64,000 nt of DNA, taken from assembly GCA_947650285.1 (NCBI GenBank), contig CANTFL010000226.1, positions 124,001 to 188,000 of the forward strand, in the 5' to 3' direction. A model generated the notes under the pieces. That model did not search any database and was not told the DNA's origin. It worked only from the letters and a program-made list of their open reading frames with translations. The position numbers and the translations under genes were made by a program. The DNA comes from Hyaloperonospora brassicae. Taxonomy: Eukaryota > Oomycota > Peronosporomycetes > Peronosporales > Peronosporaceae. How positions within the stretch are numbered: the stretch's first letter is position 1; the number at the start of each line of letters is the position of its first letter. Positions 45,432 through 57,018 of the stretch are shown in pieces.

Positions 45432-47575
45432 ATGCCGTGTCACTCGGCGTCGCCCTCTCCCCGCACGTCGTCCGCGGCTGCCAACGGGTGCGGTACCGCC
45501 ACAGCGGACGCTTTCGACGTCCCGCGCCCGTCGCTGTCCATGTCTGCCACAGTGGCAACCGCCAGTGGGGCCCCCCTCTCCTCTGCGACTGCCCCGACGC
45601 CTCCTCCCCACAACAACAACAACAACAACAATAGCACTTGTACGGCCGACGCACAGACTACGCACGCGACGCTCTTCCCGTCGTCGATACCCACTGATCC
45701 GTCGACGACAGATCTCGGGACGTGGCCGCTGCAGCGCCCCGACGCGCTGTCACTGGCCACGGACGGCCTCTCGACCCGAACGTCGGGCGACGTCCCTCGC
45801 ACCGTAAAGCTCCTGAGCGAACTCGAGCGGTCGTGGGCCATGTTCGCCGCGTCGTGGAGCGTCGTGGACCTGTTTGGGGGCGTGCAGATCTGGCGCGAAC
45901 AGTCGAGGGAGCTCACGGCGTCCGAGCCGCTGAATAACGTGCTGCTGTCCACGACGTCCGCGGGGTTAGTGACCTTTGTCGCTGGCCACATTGGAGGCGC
46001 GGGCTTCGCTGTCTCGGCTCTGCTCACGGCTCTTGTCGTCGCCGCCGCGTGGTGGACACTGACCGGCGCTCGAGCAAAGAGAGCCGTCCCGAGTTTCAAA
46101 GCTGTGCAAGTCGTTGACGGCTCGCCGTCCGAGATTTTCGTCTACTTGATGGGGATCAAGAACTACTGCGTCTGGGACGCTTCGGTCGAGACGGCAGAAG
46201 TCGTGCATACGATCGACGACCATTCCGATATTATCCACGTTGTCTATCGACCCGTGTGGATGTGGCCAATGTGAGTTGGGTCGAGGGCTTGCAGCCGATG
46301 GATTGAGCGAGTGAGTGTGGGTGGGTGTGTGCTGTCTTGCTAATCGTAGCTGTCTCTGTGTTTGTGTGTATGTGCGTGTTGCGTAGATGGCTGACACCAA
46401 GAGACTTATGCCTGCTGAGGTATTGGCGACGAGCGGAAGACGGGTCATACATCATTTGCATGCAAAGCGCGCTGCACCCCGAGTGTCCGCCAATGCACGG
46501 ACTGGTGCGCGCGACGTGTAAAGGCGGCGGCTATATCATCTCCCCGCGCGCTCTCGGTGTCGCGCAGGGTGACGAATTGACCTCTATGGTCACGAACGTG
46601 GTGCACTTGGATCCACGGGGGTGGGAAGGCAAACTGCTGCAACGCTTGAACATCATGCACTTGTACGTGCGACCTCAGGTGCTGTCATTAACAGGGCTGC
46701 GCGATGTGATGGAAGCTCGCAAGTACGTGTGTCCGAATGCCCCCGAAGAAGTCTCGGTAACCTTCACGGCGTCGACAGAAGAGCAGCATGCGAACGCAGC
46801 CGCAGTACAAGCAGGAAGAGAGAGTGTCGACGATCCAGATGCGCCGGTGTCTCGATTGGAAGAGTTTCCGAGTAACGTACCGCGATCAATGTGGGCTGAA
46901 CCGGATGGCGCAGCTATGATGGTGCGAGGCCCCGACTACTTGGCTGACCAGCGGAAGATTCCGTCGCAGTCTCCATACTTTCGCCTTGTGGGTGTCGACC
47001 TCTTCGAGTCGTCAGAATCTGTTGAGCATATTGCTTCCCTTCCGGGTAACTCTGTTCAGCGCGAACTTCGACGTCACGCAGAGCGAGGAACGGAGATGCC
47101 GTTCACCTTTGTGGTCAACTTTGTGGTGCCAGGCACGCCGCGCATTAACTTGGTACTCTACTACCAGGTACCTCATCCATCCGTGCTAACAGACGGCTCA
47201 CCGTCGTCTGAACTGATGGCTGATTTTCTAGACAGCTCGGATGAGTTTCGCAACGAGCGCTTCAAGCTTATTCCCTGTATCGTCGAGGGGAGCTTTATCG
47301 TGCGTCAGGCAGTGGGCTCTACTCCTGCGCTCATTGGCAAGAAGCTGCGCCAGCCTACGTATCGCGGCAAGCAGTATTTTGAGCTGGATGTCGACATTGG
47401 CTCGTCGGCAGTTGCCAACCGTGTCGTCGGTCTCGTCTCAGGCTACACGAAGAAGCTGGTGATTGACATGGGTTTTGTGCTGGAAGGCCAAAGCCCTGAT
47501 GAATTACCCGAGCGGCTTTTCGGCAGCGTGCGCCTCGTGCATCTCGACCTTGACGTCGCCGAGAAACTCACGTAA
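45432..47575 (+). CDS. START domain - DUF1336 (EDR2-like) membrane protein
   Basis: Two exons, 45432-46270 and 46387-47575, with a 116-bp intron (GTGAGT ... GCGTAG). Joining gives PVWMWPI followed by WLTPRDLCLLRYWRR across the splice and about 675 residues. The N-terminus is Ser/Ala/Pro-rich with a poly-Asn run. A hydrophobic pair near 172-212 (GLVTFVAGHIGGAGFAVSAL, then TALVVAAAWWTL) probably anchors it in a membrane. A START lipid-binding domain runs from about 217 to 375 (WDASVETAEVVHTIDDHSDI, DGSYIICMQSA). A DUF1336/EDR2_C domain follows from about 448 to 670 (VNFVVPGTPRINLVLYY, RQAVGSTPALIGKKL, KLVIDMGFVLEG). START-DUF1336 proteins are linked to membrane lipid signalling. The start is uncertain: ATG 45100 with an intron at 45488-45552 is an in-phase alternative. 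Confidence 0.88.
45607..45632. repeat. CAA triplet run
   Basis: A run of CAA/ACA triplets coding a short poly-Asn tract (after PTPPPH) in the START-domain protein. Confidence 0.9.
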
Positions 47576-49686
47576 AGTCTTGTGTATTGGCGAAGTAGAC
47601 CGTAGACGAAAAACCGAGGAAGTGTAATGCATGATAACCTCCCAGCCATCAGCTCGCTCCACAGTCATTCCCTTGGACTGTCAGGCCGCAATGAAGATGT
47701 CGTTTGCGAAAGCTCTTACTCTGCCGAATGCCCAGAGTGAATGACGTGGACTTCAGCGTGGCCCTTGAGGCTCTCACTCGGTCTCGATTTATTGATATGC
47801 AAGCGAATGGGATCATGAACGCAACGATAACAAGTCATGTTCCTGTCGGTGACCAAGTTACCGTCAGCTTTTAATCAGGTGCTGAGCATTGTAACGGAAG
47901 TTGTGCTATTTGTAGCGCTAAAACGCTAAGGCCTCCGAGCTGCTGATGAAAGAAAGACTGCGATGCAAGTACAACTGCGTTGATTTTCTCGGTGCATCAA
48001 CCCGTACACTAACGGCACATACGTGACAAACAAATTCAATGTAACTTGGGTGCTTGCGTTGCAGTCAATGGAGATTATCTCGATACACTTGTGCTATAAA
48101 TGCACAAAACCTATGCATCAAAGTAGAAGTACGACGACAAGAAGCACATGGAACGGTAACACGCACCGCAAGCAGCAACTGATGAGTGCACATGTATGTT
48201 GTATCAACCAAGTGATATCGACGCGATCAATCCTTGCGGAAGCGCAATCCAATCAGCTAATGTAAAACAGACCTTGTCGAGCTTGGCTTGACGCATTTGG
48301 TGGCAAGACAATCGATAGACCAATACCACTTGAGTGGCAATGACAATCCAAAGCGTTCAGGCGTACAACACTGGAAGACCGTCGTGCTACAGTTACTGTT
48401 TGTACAATGGTGGCATGCCAGTCCTTGATGTAAGCTCCGAGTAGATGGACATACAGGCACCACCATTTGCAATTGCTATGTTCGTATCATAAACTGAGGC
48501 CCTCTACAAGCCCACGATAACAAGAGCATTGCACAGAAGTGGTATCAAGATATACATGCGTGTTCGCCAGTACACAAGGGGCAGTGATACATCAAATGGC
48601 TCGTCAGTCGTCCTGATTCTGCGAACCTGACGCTGTCGCTAGAAGCTCTGGTTCAGAACGAAGGGTCGCATTCGCACGAATGCCAATCGAGATGATCAAA
48701 GTTGTAGTGCTAGTGGAACCCAAATAGCGCGTCGTCTTGTGTTTCCTGAATGTGCCCATAAGCAACGTATATGGAAAATATATAAGCAGCGACTACTGAC
48801 CAACGGCAAAACTCGAGCATTGTACTGCAAAACCTTTCGCAAACATGGCCTTTGTTTGGGCTAAGAAAAAGCTTCGAACTGACAGAAACGGGAATATTGC
48901 ATGAGAAATTCAACACCACTATTTGCTGCTATCCAGCTCAACATCCAAGTCACTCGATCAGTACACACTTGTTTACATGTGTCGTAAAGCTGCTCGAATG
49001 TGTTTCAGCTGTTGAAAAGGCTGCAGGTCGTATTTGACGCTACATCGACCTCCAAGACGGTACTCATAGGCTCTCGACTAGTTAACAAGATGGTTACTTG
49101 GATATGCAGACAAGTGCACTTGGTAGTAGTCATACTGACGCAGACAGCGGCAATGCAGTACTCGATGAATTAGCGTTTTGTCGGGCCGCCACATCGTCTC
49201 GGCTGTATGCTGGCCTAAACCATGACTGACGAACAGACACGCTGAATTCGTATGTGAGAGCTAGACGAGCGACACGGCAAAGATTCTACTGTAGAAGTTG
49301 TTGCTGCTGACGATGTGATTATGCGAAAAGTGAACAAGAATGAGCGACAGGCGATGCTTGTAGCATGAGTGGCACGTATTGCATATAGCGTTTTGCCGGA
49401 CCCTCGTCAAGTGCTTAATATGGCAGGTGAGGCTACTTTTCCCTGATCATTCATGTTAGCGTGTCCTCGTATAAGTGAGGAAGTTTTCCACAGGTTCCTT
49501 TGCGATAGCCCGATGTGAAGGGATATGATTGTTGCATGACTTGGACATGGATCGAATGTCGATGTAACAAATGTCTTCGTGAAGGATATGCACCAGTTTT
49601 ATCTGCGATGGAAACGAAGTGAACGATCGACAAAACGTGGTAGTTGGAAGCAGCTAAACACGATGTGTCCTCATGATGCAGGCATG
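47576..49686. other. Intergenic, no gene recognised
   Basis: Short frames only between the START-domain gene and the Gypsy element. Confidence 0.55.
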
Positions 49687-49691
49687 CTGTC
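49687..49691. other. Gypsy target-site duplication, left copy
   Basis: CTGTC, repeated at 57462-57466. Confidence 0.85.
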
Positions 49692-50149
49692 TGTAACGGG
49701 GCACTGTTGACTACGTACTGGTTGACTACGTACTGGTTGACCAGTACGAAGTATACTTCCACTGACGACAGTGGTCGACAGTGCCCTGCTAGGTGTTTTA
49801 AGGAAAACACAGAGGAAAGAAAGGAGACTAAGTAGTCAGACTAGTCTCTTGGTAAAAGTAAAACTGTATTAATATAATTAAGTCCTATAACTCCTTGAAT
49901 CTCTGTTGTCCTGACTTAATTATACTAATATACCTATATGTATGATGACGTCTACTCACCACCCATTGCGCGCGTCTAGCAGCGATTGGTGGGTTGATAT
50001 CATCCCGATATCAACCAATGAGTAGACCCTTCGGTCATCCCAACAATATCACCATGTCTTGTGATATTATTAAAAGAATATTCAACGTAATATTCTTTAT
50101 TGTCAGATTGTTTTGATGACAATCTCATGTAACGGGCTACACCGTTACA
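49692..50149 (-). repeat. Gypsy 3' LTR (458 bp)
   Basis: It starts TGTAACGGGGCACTG and ends ACACCGTTACA on the + strand. A 15-bp word GTTGACTACGTACTG is duplicated in tandem near its start; the other LTR has one copy. Confidence 0.95.
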
Positions 50150-50163
50150 TCACCCCTCCCTTA
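50150..50163 (-). promoter_or_regulatory. Gypsy polypurine tract
   Basis: AAGGGAGGGGTGA on the minus strand, directly upstream of the 3' LTR. Confidence 0.75.
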
Positions 50164-50257
50164 TCTGATAGTCACCGTGTGACTATCGAAAACTTGGTGG
50201 CCACCCGTTGGACACCAGTGGGACAGGAAGCACTTATTTGGTCAGACCCATTCACTC

Positions 50258-51891
50258 ATGACCTTGCCTCGCATAGTTAACACTTCTATGCGAGATGATT
50301 CGAAGACCACACAGCCTGCTGCTGTGCCGGCCTCTGCGGCAGACGCTTCGTCGTCTGCTGCTTGTTCTCTGTCTGCAGCAGAAGGTGATGCAGACGCACG
50401 CGGTATCGCACCACGTGCACATGATCACCTTGGCAATGAGGTCATCAATTATGGCGAGTCAGACGTGCCTGACTCGCGCAACGTTTCAGAGGCATCCGGA
50501 TCATCTGCGCTGCCTCATCGTTCGTCAAAGGCACTGTCGAACGAGCGGACTCGTGAAATGCATAACAGTCTGTTCGGCAGTGATGATGAACTCTATGGTG
50601 AGGACTACTATGCCTCACCAGTATCAACTCGTGCTTCCACGCAAGAGCGTGATGACGATGGCGAGAGCCATCGTCATTCTGTAAGCCGTGGTACCGAAAC
50701 AGGTACCACATTGAAGCGTGATGAGATCAAGCCGTGGCGCTTGCCCGAGCAGCTCATCAATAGCTTGTCTCATGAGACAAGCCAACACCATCGAATTCCT
50801 TTATTCGATGCAACTGAGCTTCATGGCTTAAGTTCCAGCGCGAGTAACTTCCGCGCTGAAGAAGAATTCTATATCGATGCCACCCTTTGGCATCGATCGT
50901 ATACTGGCAACCAAAAGCGTGACAAGGCCTCGCTTTTGGCAGCGTGGAACGCCTTCGTCCAAAAGTCAAGAATTTTGGACGAGAAGGGTGGCTTAAGAAG
51001 CTTGAGGCGATACGCCTCAAGTTTGAAAGGCGAACGCCAACCGGTGCAAGGTACCGGTTGCATAATCTGTCAAGTAAGGCCGGCATTCCATGCGTCACTT
51101 GGGGTGATCATTGTGCGAGCTGTACCGACAACTCGCAACGTGCACATAGGGATGTGTATTCCCTAAGTTCGCCCTGGGTAAGGGCACACATCTCGGCTGA
51201 GATGAGGGACGCGATTGCAAACTTGCAATCCGTCCACAAGCGCCTAGGGCGCGTGTTTACCGATGGGCCACAGGACTCATCGGATGGGTCTCGTCATACT
51301 GGTGGACGAGACCTTCAACGTCAGCCATAAGCTGGAAATGAGGTTCCCAGCTGTCAGAGGAAGGTGGGTACCCACGCCACCGGACGAGGTAACTCGTCCT
51401 TGATTTTGAATTGCCACGGTGGTTCAAGATACGCTCCACAAGAAAGCGTTGACCACCGTGGTAATCCACCAGTAGTTCCGGTGGCGGTGGAAAGACAAGG
51501 TTCGGCTCAGCCGCCGGGCCTGCACAAGACTTTGGGTAACCACGAGCGTTACCTGACCGAGATAAGGGAAGACGTCGATTACGAAAACGATCGTCGGCAC
51601 GCTTTGCAGTCGGACGTGCAACTAGTTCGTGCCGATCTGGAGAAGGACCGATCGGCATTTGCGTTCGCTCAGCTTGATAGTGAACGCGAGAGGCGTCGTT
51701 TGCGCGACGAGCTAGAGGCGGCTCGTCGCGAGGCCGCGTCGATGAAGGATCAACTGCTTTTGACGAAGGACCAACTTCAGTGTTTGGTCCGTGATCACAA
51801 GAATCTGTTGGGGATTCTTGAGCGCGCCGATAATCTCCGATCTCGCAAGAAGCCTCGTACTGATGATACGGGCGGAGACGGCCAACATTAA
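50258..51891 (+). pseudogene. Antisense coding frame(s) inside the Gypsy element
   Basis: Opposite to gag-pol. From ATG 50258 a frame of 302 codons gives an acidic, Ser/Ala-rich N-terminus, then FYIDATLWHRSYTGNQKRDK and SLLAAWNAFVQKSRIL. Past about 50985 the better continuation lies in another frame (KKLEAIRLKFERRTPTGARY, then CVTWGDHCASC and [20 protein letters not shown]) to a stop at 51330, so one frameshift is likely. A third stretch ends at 51891 with a strong coiled coil (LDSERERRRLRDELEAARRE) overlapping the pol linker on the other strand. Antisense genes are known in some plant Gypsy lineages; I do not recognise this protein. Confidence 0.6.
50454..51313. repeat. Dense series of short perfect hairpins (sample of an element-wide pattern)
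   Basis: Inverted repeats with arms of 8-11 bp and loops of 2-11 nt lie at 50454-50477, 50652-50677, 50688-50709, 50764-50781, 50789-50810, 50873-50897, 50911-50939, 50956-50981, 51001-51021, 51038-51060, 51213-51230 and 51287-51313, with shorter ones between. The same pattern continues through pol, gag and the LTRs, for example 52365-52387, 54186-54209, 56148-56170 and 50073-50098. Confidence 0.9.
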
Positions 51892-52120
51892 ACGTAGGAT
51901 GCGTGCGCATCCTGCGAGGCAACTCAATCGTGTATGCATTTCCCTTGCGGTGTAACACACGAAAGGGACCAATGTTTTTTGGCAGTAGTTTACTACTGCC
52001 GACATTAGTGACTACATGTCCAGGTAAGTTTACCGTAGACAGTAGCACTAGGTCGTTAACCTTAAATGAAATAACATTTGCTCTCCCATTCTTGTCTACG
52101 TTCCGTTTCTGGCGGTCCAC
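51257..52120 (-). pseudogene. Gypsy integrase C-terminus with chromodomain
   Basis: A minus-strand frame of 287 codons. It starts with the integrase GPY/F-like segment (KNIGPFRVLHRKGNAYTIEL, NVGRLRPYH), crosses a charged, disordered linker, and ends with a chromodomain ([35 protein letters not shown]) near 51310-51450. Chromodomains of this type steer integration towards particular chromatin marks. The linker DNA (51541-51891) is also open on the + strand as a coiled-coil frame. This part of pol is intact but cut off from the upstream domains. Confidence 0.85.
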
Positions 52121-52390
52121 CGCATTTGCGATGGAGTCCTGAACGAAACGGACTACCGCCTCTCGAGTCAGCAGGAAGTTCTCTTCTGACTCGTTGTTGT
52201 GTTTTCAGTGCGCTTCATGCGCTATGCTAAGAGATCGTTCTCTTCTTCAACGAGGGTGTCCTCTTCCTCGCTGGCGTTGTCGTTGACGATGCTGGGATAT
52301 TCAGCATCGTCATCATTGTCTGATGTAGCAGCAACGTCATCGCTACTGCTAAGCTCTATTTCCTCGATGTCGACGTTGTCGACATCGGCA

Positions 52391-55300
52391 TCAAACGTAT
52401 CGGCGTGAGCGGTGATACGTGATGAGCAAGAGCCAAAACGGTTTTTGCTCGAGAGAGCCCCCCCCCCTTAACCCAGAGTCACTCTGTATGAGGGCGGGAA
52501 TACGTAGGTGGCGTAAGCCATTCACGTAGAACGGTGTATGCGTTGTGGACGCATGAACGGAGTTGTTGATGGCAAACTCAACCATCGGTAAGAACTCACT
52601 CCAATGGGAAAAGGAGTGGACGTATCCACGAATAATTTCTTCGAGGACACGGTTCGCACGTTCTGTCTGACCATCTGTTTCAGGATGGTCAGAAGTGGAC
52701 ATCTTCAACCGTGTTCCCAATGTGCGGAACACGTATTGCCAAAACGCCGCCGTGAACCGAGGGTCACGGTCGGATACGAGTTCACGGGGTAAACCATGGA
52801 GTCAAAACACAGTGTCGATGAAGACACGCGCACAACCGTGTGCGTTGGTCGATTATGGGACTGCAGCAAGATGTACCATCTTGGTAAAACGATCCACAAA
52901 CAAAAGAATACCATTATTGGTGGTATTGTCTTCGGGAAACCCAAAGACAAAGTCCATGGACACGGACTCCCAACACTCTGCCGGGACCGGCAGAGGTTGT
53001 AACGGTGCACGGGATGAAGGACTAGGCTTCACCCGTTGACAGACCTCGCAAGAACGAGTAAACTTGCGGACCAACTGATACTGGCGGGGACAGTAAAAGT
53101 CACGACTGACCATGAGGTAAGTCTTCTTTCGGCCACGATGCCCGCCAGACGGCGCATCGTGACACTCGAACATGATGCGTAATCGCAATTCATCATGATC
53201 AGGAACGACGACACGAGGCGTGTCGTCGGCAACTACTGTATAGTGCAGCAGGTCATTGCGAGTAGTGTACCGATCCGAAGAGGAACGGTACAGGGCCGGC
53301 AAACGGACAAGAATTTCCGGGATGGGTTCGCATGATGACCCATCAAACGGAGGAGATTCGTGTCTCCTGCGTATGCCTTCCGCACGTCGTCGAGCAGCAG
53401 CGACGACGGCACACTGATAACAGTGTCGCAACAGTGGGCAAGGCCTCACTGTTGACTCGGGTGTTTGGCTCGAAGTCGGCCTGACGTGATAACGCATCAG
53501 CAACGACATTAAGTCGTCCTGACTTGTACTCCACGGAGAAGTTATACTACGCGAAGCTGGACAGCCATATCGCCATCCTTTGCGAGAGGTGTGGACTGTT
53601 TACGGCCGTGCGTAGTGACGCATGGTCCGTATAGACGATGAACGGTCTATCTCCCAAGAGATAGACCCGGAACTTGGCCAGTGCATGTTTCATGGCAAGT
53701 AGTTACTTGTCATGCACTGTATAATTGTGTTTGGCTGGTTGCAGCTGACGCGATTGATAGCAGACGACGCGCTCTGCGCCGTCTGTGTCATACTGCATCA
53801 ACGCACAGCCGATAGCAAAATCGCTGGCGTCACAGACCACATGAAAAAGTCTGTCCTGATCTACAATCGCCAAGATGAGCTATTGCATCAATCTTTGCTT
53901 AATATCCTCAAAGGAACTCTGACATTCAGCGTTCCATGACCACTTCACATCTTTCTTGAGCAAGCAAGAAAGATGAACAGTCATCCCGGCGTAATTGCGC
54001 GAATACATGTGCAAGTACGCCGCTAAGCCAAGGAACTTTCTTAGTCCCTTGACATCGACTGGCACTGGCCAGTCGGTGATTGCCTTGATCTTTTCGGGAT
54101 CAGAGCGTACGCCTTGTTTGCCGACGATGCACCCAAGAAGTGGTATTTCGATAGCCGCGAATATACACTTCTTGAGGTTGGCATACAACTTATGCTTGCG
54201 CATAAGTTGAAGGGCTTGACGAACGTGAGTTCTATGAACTTCAACGTCCGTCTTTCCGTCCATAGCCCGACTATGGACGAACACATCGTCGAAGTAACTC
54301 GGTGCGAAATCACGCACCGGTCCCAACAGATTTGTTACACATCTGTTGAAAGTAGCAGGGGCATTACTCAGCCCCTGTGGCGTCACTAGCCACTCCCACA
54401 GCATACCGCTGGGGGTGCTCACTGCTGAGTATGGAACATCCCGTTCACGCATCAGGATCTGATATAATCCGTCCATCAGATCCATGGACGAAAAGATGGT
54501 ACTCTTTGACATACCATCTATGATTACGTCCTTTCTTGGTATCTGCGTCTGAGCCGGTAACGCTGCAGCATTCAATTTGTTGAATGCGTGCACTATCCGC
54601 CATCCTCCTGTGGCCTTTCGCACACAGACGGTCGGAGAGCTGTGAGGGATGTCGATTCCCTCATATGGCTCGCTGCTAAGCGATCGGCAAAGAACGTGTC
54701 GATCGCTAGTACTTGTTCACGAGGCAGTGGCCACTGCTTCATGACACAATATTTCGAGCCCGGTTTGAGCTCGATCTCGTGTCGAGTGTCTTTGTCCTTA
54801 GGCAACTCGCAAGGTACGGATTCAGGGAACACATCCCTGAATTCGATCAAATCCTTATACCAAGGATTTGCCTGAAGTGACTCCCAGGATTGAGACGTGT
54901 ATCGCTCATCCGAGTCTTCTCATCGATGACACTTTCGTCCATCGATGAACTGCTGAGAACCCTCTCAGTCTCAGTAAACACCGTTGCCGATAGAATATCA
55001 GTAACGTACTCGTCCTCCGCGACAAGTATGCAGATCTGCTTGACTTTGCCACTACGCAGATCACGCAAGAACCGCTTCGGTTCTTGCGTCGGCAGGTGAG
55101 TTATCTCCGAAGTCAGTTTCGAAGGCGCAACCAGATCAAGCGTGTAAGCACCTACGCTTGATCCATCATTAACCAAGACATTCAGTGTCTCAATTACCTC
55201 GTGGAAAATCACTTCCACAGGATCTGGGTGAGATTTCTCCACAATGTAGTGATCATCTACGTTGTGTTCTTGTACAGTCCTGCTAACGACCGTACCACTA

Positions 55301-55800
55301 GTGAGGCCATCGCAATCACTCGTAGTACACCCACGTGAGTGTGGGCGTTCCAAGATATTCGTCAGGCGGTTATCTGAGGAACAAGTGGCAGGTATCGTAA
55401 CCGATCGATACTGCCAACTCACCCTTGGCTCGTATTTCCTGAGCCAAGGCAACCCTAAGATGACGTCGAACTTGTCATCTAGGTCAAGCACGATGAAATC
55501 ATCATCGTACGGTTCGCCTTTAAACGTGTAGTGGATTCAGACTATACGTTTCTTCACAGGGATCGATGCGCATGTCGCTAGGCGCACCGTCATCTTCGTT
55601 GGAGGGATCTCCCGCTCCACGAAGGTAAAACTTTCTGCCTCTAGCGACTGGCGACGAACAAAATTGTTCGACGCCCCACAGTCAACTAGGGCGCGAAGCG
55701 ACAAGTCTTTTGTCACTTCCAACTTCAAGGTGATGAGTGACACCTCATCACCAGGTGCAGAGACACACAGCAATTGTGTGTCGGGAGCAACCTTCTTCAG
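52391..55800 (-). pseudogene. Gypsy pol: protease, reverse transcriptase, RNase H, integrase, frame-broken
   Basis: On the minus strand the protease block LVDCGASNNFV lies near 55660, with Cys where the usual DSG has Ser. FDVILGLPWL follows near 55460. Reverse transcriptase runs from about 54850 to 53880 with FSSMDLMDGLYQI, TPQGLSNAPATFNR and the catalytic SYFDDVFVHS near 54290. RNase H (about 53880-53530) has VVCDASDFAIGCALM and YTDHASLR, with stops inside. Integrase follows with GGHRGRKKT ... CEVCQ (HHCC finger) near 53100, SMDFVFGFP near 52950, and SDHPETDGQTERANRVLEEI near 52690. Stops and frame changes interrupt the RT-RNase H and integrase parts, so pol is inactive in this copy. Confidence 0.9.
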
Positions 55801-55872
55801 GAGATGTGCAAATTCTCTTGATGTTGCTGGATCAGTAGGGGCGGAGCGCCCTACTGATCCCGACCGTTTTTT

Positions 55873-56968
55873 TTATGGTCCACCTTGCTGTTGCGACTTC
55901 GCAACAGCAACGGACCCTCGCCCTCCAGTTCTTCCTGCTCGTGGGTGAACACTGCGCTTAGGACCGCGAGGTACTGAGCGGGGGATACTGCATTCATATG
56001 CGTAGTGTCCCACTTTATGACAGCGATGGCATCTCAACATTCGCTTGTCATTCGCAGGGCGAGGTTTCTCGCCCTCGACATTACAGAGGTCCATTGGATT
56101 TGGACCTCCGACTGCTAACCGTCTCTGTGGACGATGCGGGGTCAACGTAGCGTGAGACTGTCTCACGCTATAATCTTCTTGCTCCGCTGCAAAGATTGCT
56201 TCAGAGAGCGTCTTTAGCTCTCCGCGGAACAGGTGGTCCCTAACGGGACCGTCTGAAAGCCCTCGAATAAAGATTGGGATCAACACAAAATCACTCACAG
56301 GGTTCACTACCATGCAGCTTACAAGTTAGCGTACATGTTGGGCGTAAGCGTGAACCTTACGCTTACTCTGCTTGCAGGAGCCCCGAAAGAGTCCTGAACT
56401 CTGCTCTGGGTGGTTCAAACGTCTCACTGAGCAGGGTCTTGAAGATCCTCAACGACCCAAACACATGTGGGTCGTGCAACTTGAGGTTCAGGGCCCAAGC
56501 TCTGGCTTCTCCTTCCAGGTTAGACTGTTCATATGAGACTTGCATTCGCTCACCATCGATGCGACGAGCATCGATGGCATCGTCCAGCTCGACGACTCAC
56601 CTCAACAGGGAGTCTTCCTCGACTCCCCAATACTTGGAGACATCTAGTTTTAGAGACTCCCGTCGACGCTCACGCGTCGGCTCTGCGGACTGAGACTATT
56701 GTTGCCTCAGTGCTTCGGTCCGCTGGTGGTCTTGTTGTTGTAACAAGGTCACCTGCGCTCGCGACTCATCAAGTTTTTGTTGCAAGAACTTGCTAATGAC
56801 GACATGTTGCTGGTCCCTATCCCTTGAGGATAGCATGGCCCAGATGGCTTCCTCGCCAACGGTCGAACTCATTCGTTCGATCGCACTCCATTCGATGTCG
56901 CTCAAATGGGAGTAGCTTTCACGGGCTCCGTGACAGATGTCGCCGTCTACATCGTCCAACATGTTCAT
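55873..56968 (-). pseudogene. Gypsy gag, frame-broken
   Basis: Read on the minus strand from ATG 56968. It has an N-terminal coiled-coil-like segment (FLQQKLDESRAQVTLLQQQD) to a stop at 56696, then the capsid-like core (SKYWGVEEDSLLRWVVELDD, GEARAWALNLKLHD) to a stop at 56363. In another frame follow FIRGLSDGPVRDHLFRG and a canonical zinc knuckle CHRCHKVGHYAYEC near 56010-56040. At least one in-frame stop and one frameshift separate the pieces. Gag packages the element RNA; this copy cannot make it intact. Confidence 0.85.
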
Positions 56969-57000
56969 GTTGGGCTATGGGGTTGTGATCCTTGGACGGA

Positions 57001-57018
57001 CTACAAATTGCTACCAGG
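57001..57018 (-). promoter_or_regulatory. Gypsy primer-binding site
   Basis: On the minus strand CCTGGTAGCAATTTG follows the 5' LTR. A TGG, the complement of a tRNA CCA end, begins two bases in. The primer tRNA is not identified. Confidence 0.5.

Noticed and set aside
45079..46099. Minus-strand frames opposite the START-domain gene
   Set aside because: Arg/Cys-rich shadow translations without domains.
49140..49180. TDADSGNAV, resembling a Copia RNase H motif
   Set aside because: A single short match with no neighbouring Copia blocks.
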